From NCBI GenBank assembly GCA_027592035.1, contig JAQCIK010000049.1:1-7149 (forward strand): 7,149 nt of DNA. The letters run 5' to 3'. The stretch is from Casp-actino8 sp001510455. Its GTDB lineage: Bacteria; Actinomycetota; Acidimicrobiia; Acidimicrobiales; Ilumatobacteraceae. Below, in pieces: positions 6,121 through 7,149 of the stretch (position 1 is its first letter; each line of letters begins with the position of its first letter). The position numbers and the translations under genes were made by a program. The notes beneath the pieces were generated by a model, which did not search any database, was not told the DNA's origin, and saw only the letters and a program-made list of their open reading frames with translations.

Positions 6121-6125
6121 CCGAC

Positions 6126-7149
6126 ATGGGTCAGAATGAAGGTGTGAGCCATCCGTCGACTCCTGTCCTCGATCAGATGATCGACGATCTCCGCCGATTG
6201 GTCGAGATCGAATCGCCGTCTCGCGACGTCGCTGCGCTGGCGCGAAGCGCATCCGAGCTCTCGGCTCTGATGGTGGAACGACTCGGATCCGCGCCGACCA
6301 TCGTCGACGGTGATGACGGTCCGCACGTCTGGTGGTCGGGAGGGGGAACACCGCGGGTGCTTCTCGTCGGGCATCACGACACGGTCTTTCCTGCGGGTGC
6401 GCTGGCGGTACGACCTTTCACGGTGGACGGTGGACGCGCTACGGGGCCTGGTGTGTTCGACATGAAAGGCGGGATCGTCCAGGCGATCCACGGAGTGGCC
6501 GGACTCGCTGATCGATCAGGTGTCGAAATCCTGATCACGTCTGACGAAGAGATCGGTTCGCGGACGTCGCGTGACTTCATCGTCGAACGGGCGAAGGCGT
6601 GCGGAACCGTGCTGGTGTTCGAACCGAGTGCCGATGGCGGTGCTTTCAAGACGGCGCGCAAGGGGACCGGAACGTTCGAAGTGATCGTGCACGGTCGGGC
6701 GTCCCACGCCGGTCTCGAACCTGAGAAGGGTGTGAATTCACTCGTCGAAGCGTCGCATCAGGTGTTGCGCATCTCCGAATTCGGTGATGTGTCGCGCGGG
6801 ACGACCGTGACGCCGACGGTGTCGTCGTCGGGAACCGCCGACAACGTGGTGCCCGCCGAGGCGAGAGTCCTGGTCGATTGTCGAGTCGCCGAGATCCCCG
6901 AAGGTCATCGCGTCGAGAAACTCTTCGCCGAATTGACGCCGGTCCTTCCGGGTGCTGCGATCGAAGTGAAGGGCGGAATCAATCGTCCACCGATGCCCGA
7001 ATCGACGTCGATCGGACTTCTGCCGCTGGCTCAGGCGGCGGCACGAGACGCCGGACTCGGCGATGTGGCCGGCGTGGGTGTTGGTGGAGGCTCGGATGGC
7101 AATTTCACGGCGGCGGCCGGAGTCCCGACGCTGGACGGGATGGGTGCGG
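6126..7149 (+). CDS. M20-family metallopeptidase, carboxypeptidase G2-like (3' end cut by window)
   Basis: The first 341 residues are present; the frame runs off the right edge with no stop. It is a di-zinc M20 peptidase that would hydrolyse a C-terminal or N-acyl amino-acid amide bond; glutamate carboxypeptidase (CPG2), ArgE and DapE are relatives. Expected metal and catalytic residues are in place: H83-x-D85 (Gly-His-His-Asp-Thr-Val), bridging D112 (Phe-Asp-Met-Lys-Gly-Gly), general base E141 and ligand E142 (Ser-Asp-Glu-Glu-Ile-Gly), and E166. The lid/dimerisation domain starts near 180, with H194 in Gly-Arg-Ala-Ser-His-Ala. The Gly-Gly-Gly-Ser-Asp-Gly loop at 320-325 precedes the final His ligand, which lies beyond the edge. 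There is no signal peptide, so it is probably cytoplasmic. ATG 6126 lacks a Shine-Dalgarno but follows TACGGT by 5 nt; GTG 6144 is an alternative, with GAAGG placed too close. It diverges from the hydrolase. Confidence 0.93.
   Translation, partial: MGQNEGVSHPSTPVLDQMIDDLRRLVEIESPSRDVAALARSASELSALMVERLGSAPTIVDGDDGPHVWWSGGGTPRVLLVGHHDTVFPAGALAVRPFTVDGGRATGPGVFDMKGGIVQAIHGVAGLADRSGVEILITSDEEIGSRTSRDFIVERAKACGTVLVFEPSADGGAFKTARKGTGTFEVIVHGRASHAGLEPEKGVNSLVEASHQVLRISEFGDVSRGTTVTPTVSSSGTADNVVPAEARVLVDCRVAEIPEGHRVEKLFAELTPVLPGAAIEVKGGINRPPMPESTSIGLLPLAQAAARDAGLGDVAGVGVGGGSDGNFTAAAGVPTLDGMGA

Noticed and set aside
6070..6351. Upstream extension of the hydrolase frame by 94 codons
   Set aside because: It overlaps the M20 gene on the other strand, is Arg-rich, and would bury the signal peptide. 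A strong Shine-Dalgarno marks ATG 6069.

Overview
The window looks like chromosomal DNA from a high-GC actinobacterium. The evidence is strong GC bias at third codon positions, frequent GTG/ATG starts with or without Shine-Dalgarno sequences, a tRNA end with no encoded CCA, and a lipoprotein opening with a Cys-Gly-Gly-Asp-Asp segment followed by a Ser/Thr/Pro-rich tether. I lean towards a marine Acidimicrobiia-type organism, but that is an impression from protein style and not proven here. No phage, transposon, CRISPR array or rRNA is visible.

Layout, left to right. The 3' end of a tRNA enters at the left edge (1-23). A plus-strand YihY/BrkB-family membrane protein gene follows (104-952, with an alternative start at 68). 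It converges, with an 11 bp overlap of 3' ends, on a minus-strand two-gene operon: a zinc alcohol dehydrogenase (3258 down to 2146) and then an enolase-superfamily (mandelate racemase/sugar-acid dehydratase type) enzyme (2159 down to 942). These two overlap by 14 bp, so they are probably translationally coupled. A 93 bp divergent spacer separates the operon from a small plus-strand lipoprotein gene (3352-3810), which looks like a cupredoxin-type fold without copper ligands. That gene converges on a large minus-strand lipoprotein hydrolase of the CocE/NonD X-Pro dipeptidyl-peptidase class (6069 down to 3841). Diverging from the hydrolase across 56 bp is a plus-strand M20-family (carboxypeptidase G2-like) metallopeptidase cut by the right edge (6126-7149).

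Function. The dehydrogenase plus dehydratase pair suggests oxidation and dehydration of a sugar, polyol or sugar acid; no kinase, aldolase or transporter lies in the window, so the substrate is open. The outward-facing acyl/peptidyl hydrolase and the M20 peptidase could act one after the other on peptides or N-acyl amino acids, but only their adjacency supports this.

The most useful second-look items are as follows. The enolase-superfamily protein appears to lack the first metal-ligand Asp and the Asp of the His-Asp dyad. The small lipoprotein looks like a metal-free cupredoxin. A recurrent TAC(C/G)GT hexamer lies 5-7 nt before three start codons that lack usable ribosome binding sites, which suggests leaderless transcripts. 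Several short dyads or repeats sit at the putative promoters. I see no clearly new multi-gene system; most of the window is ordinary chromosomal metabolism.
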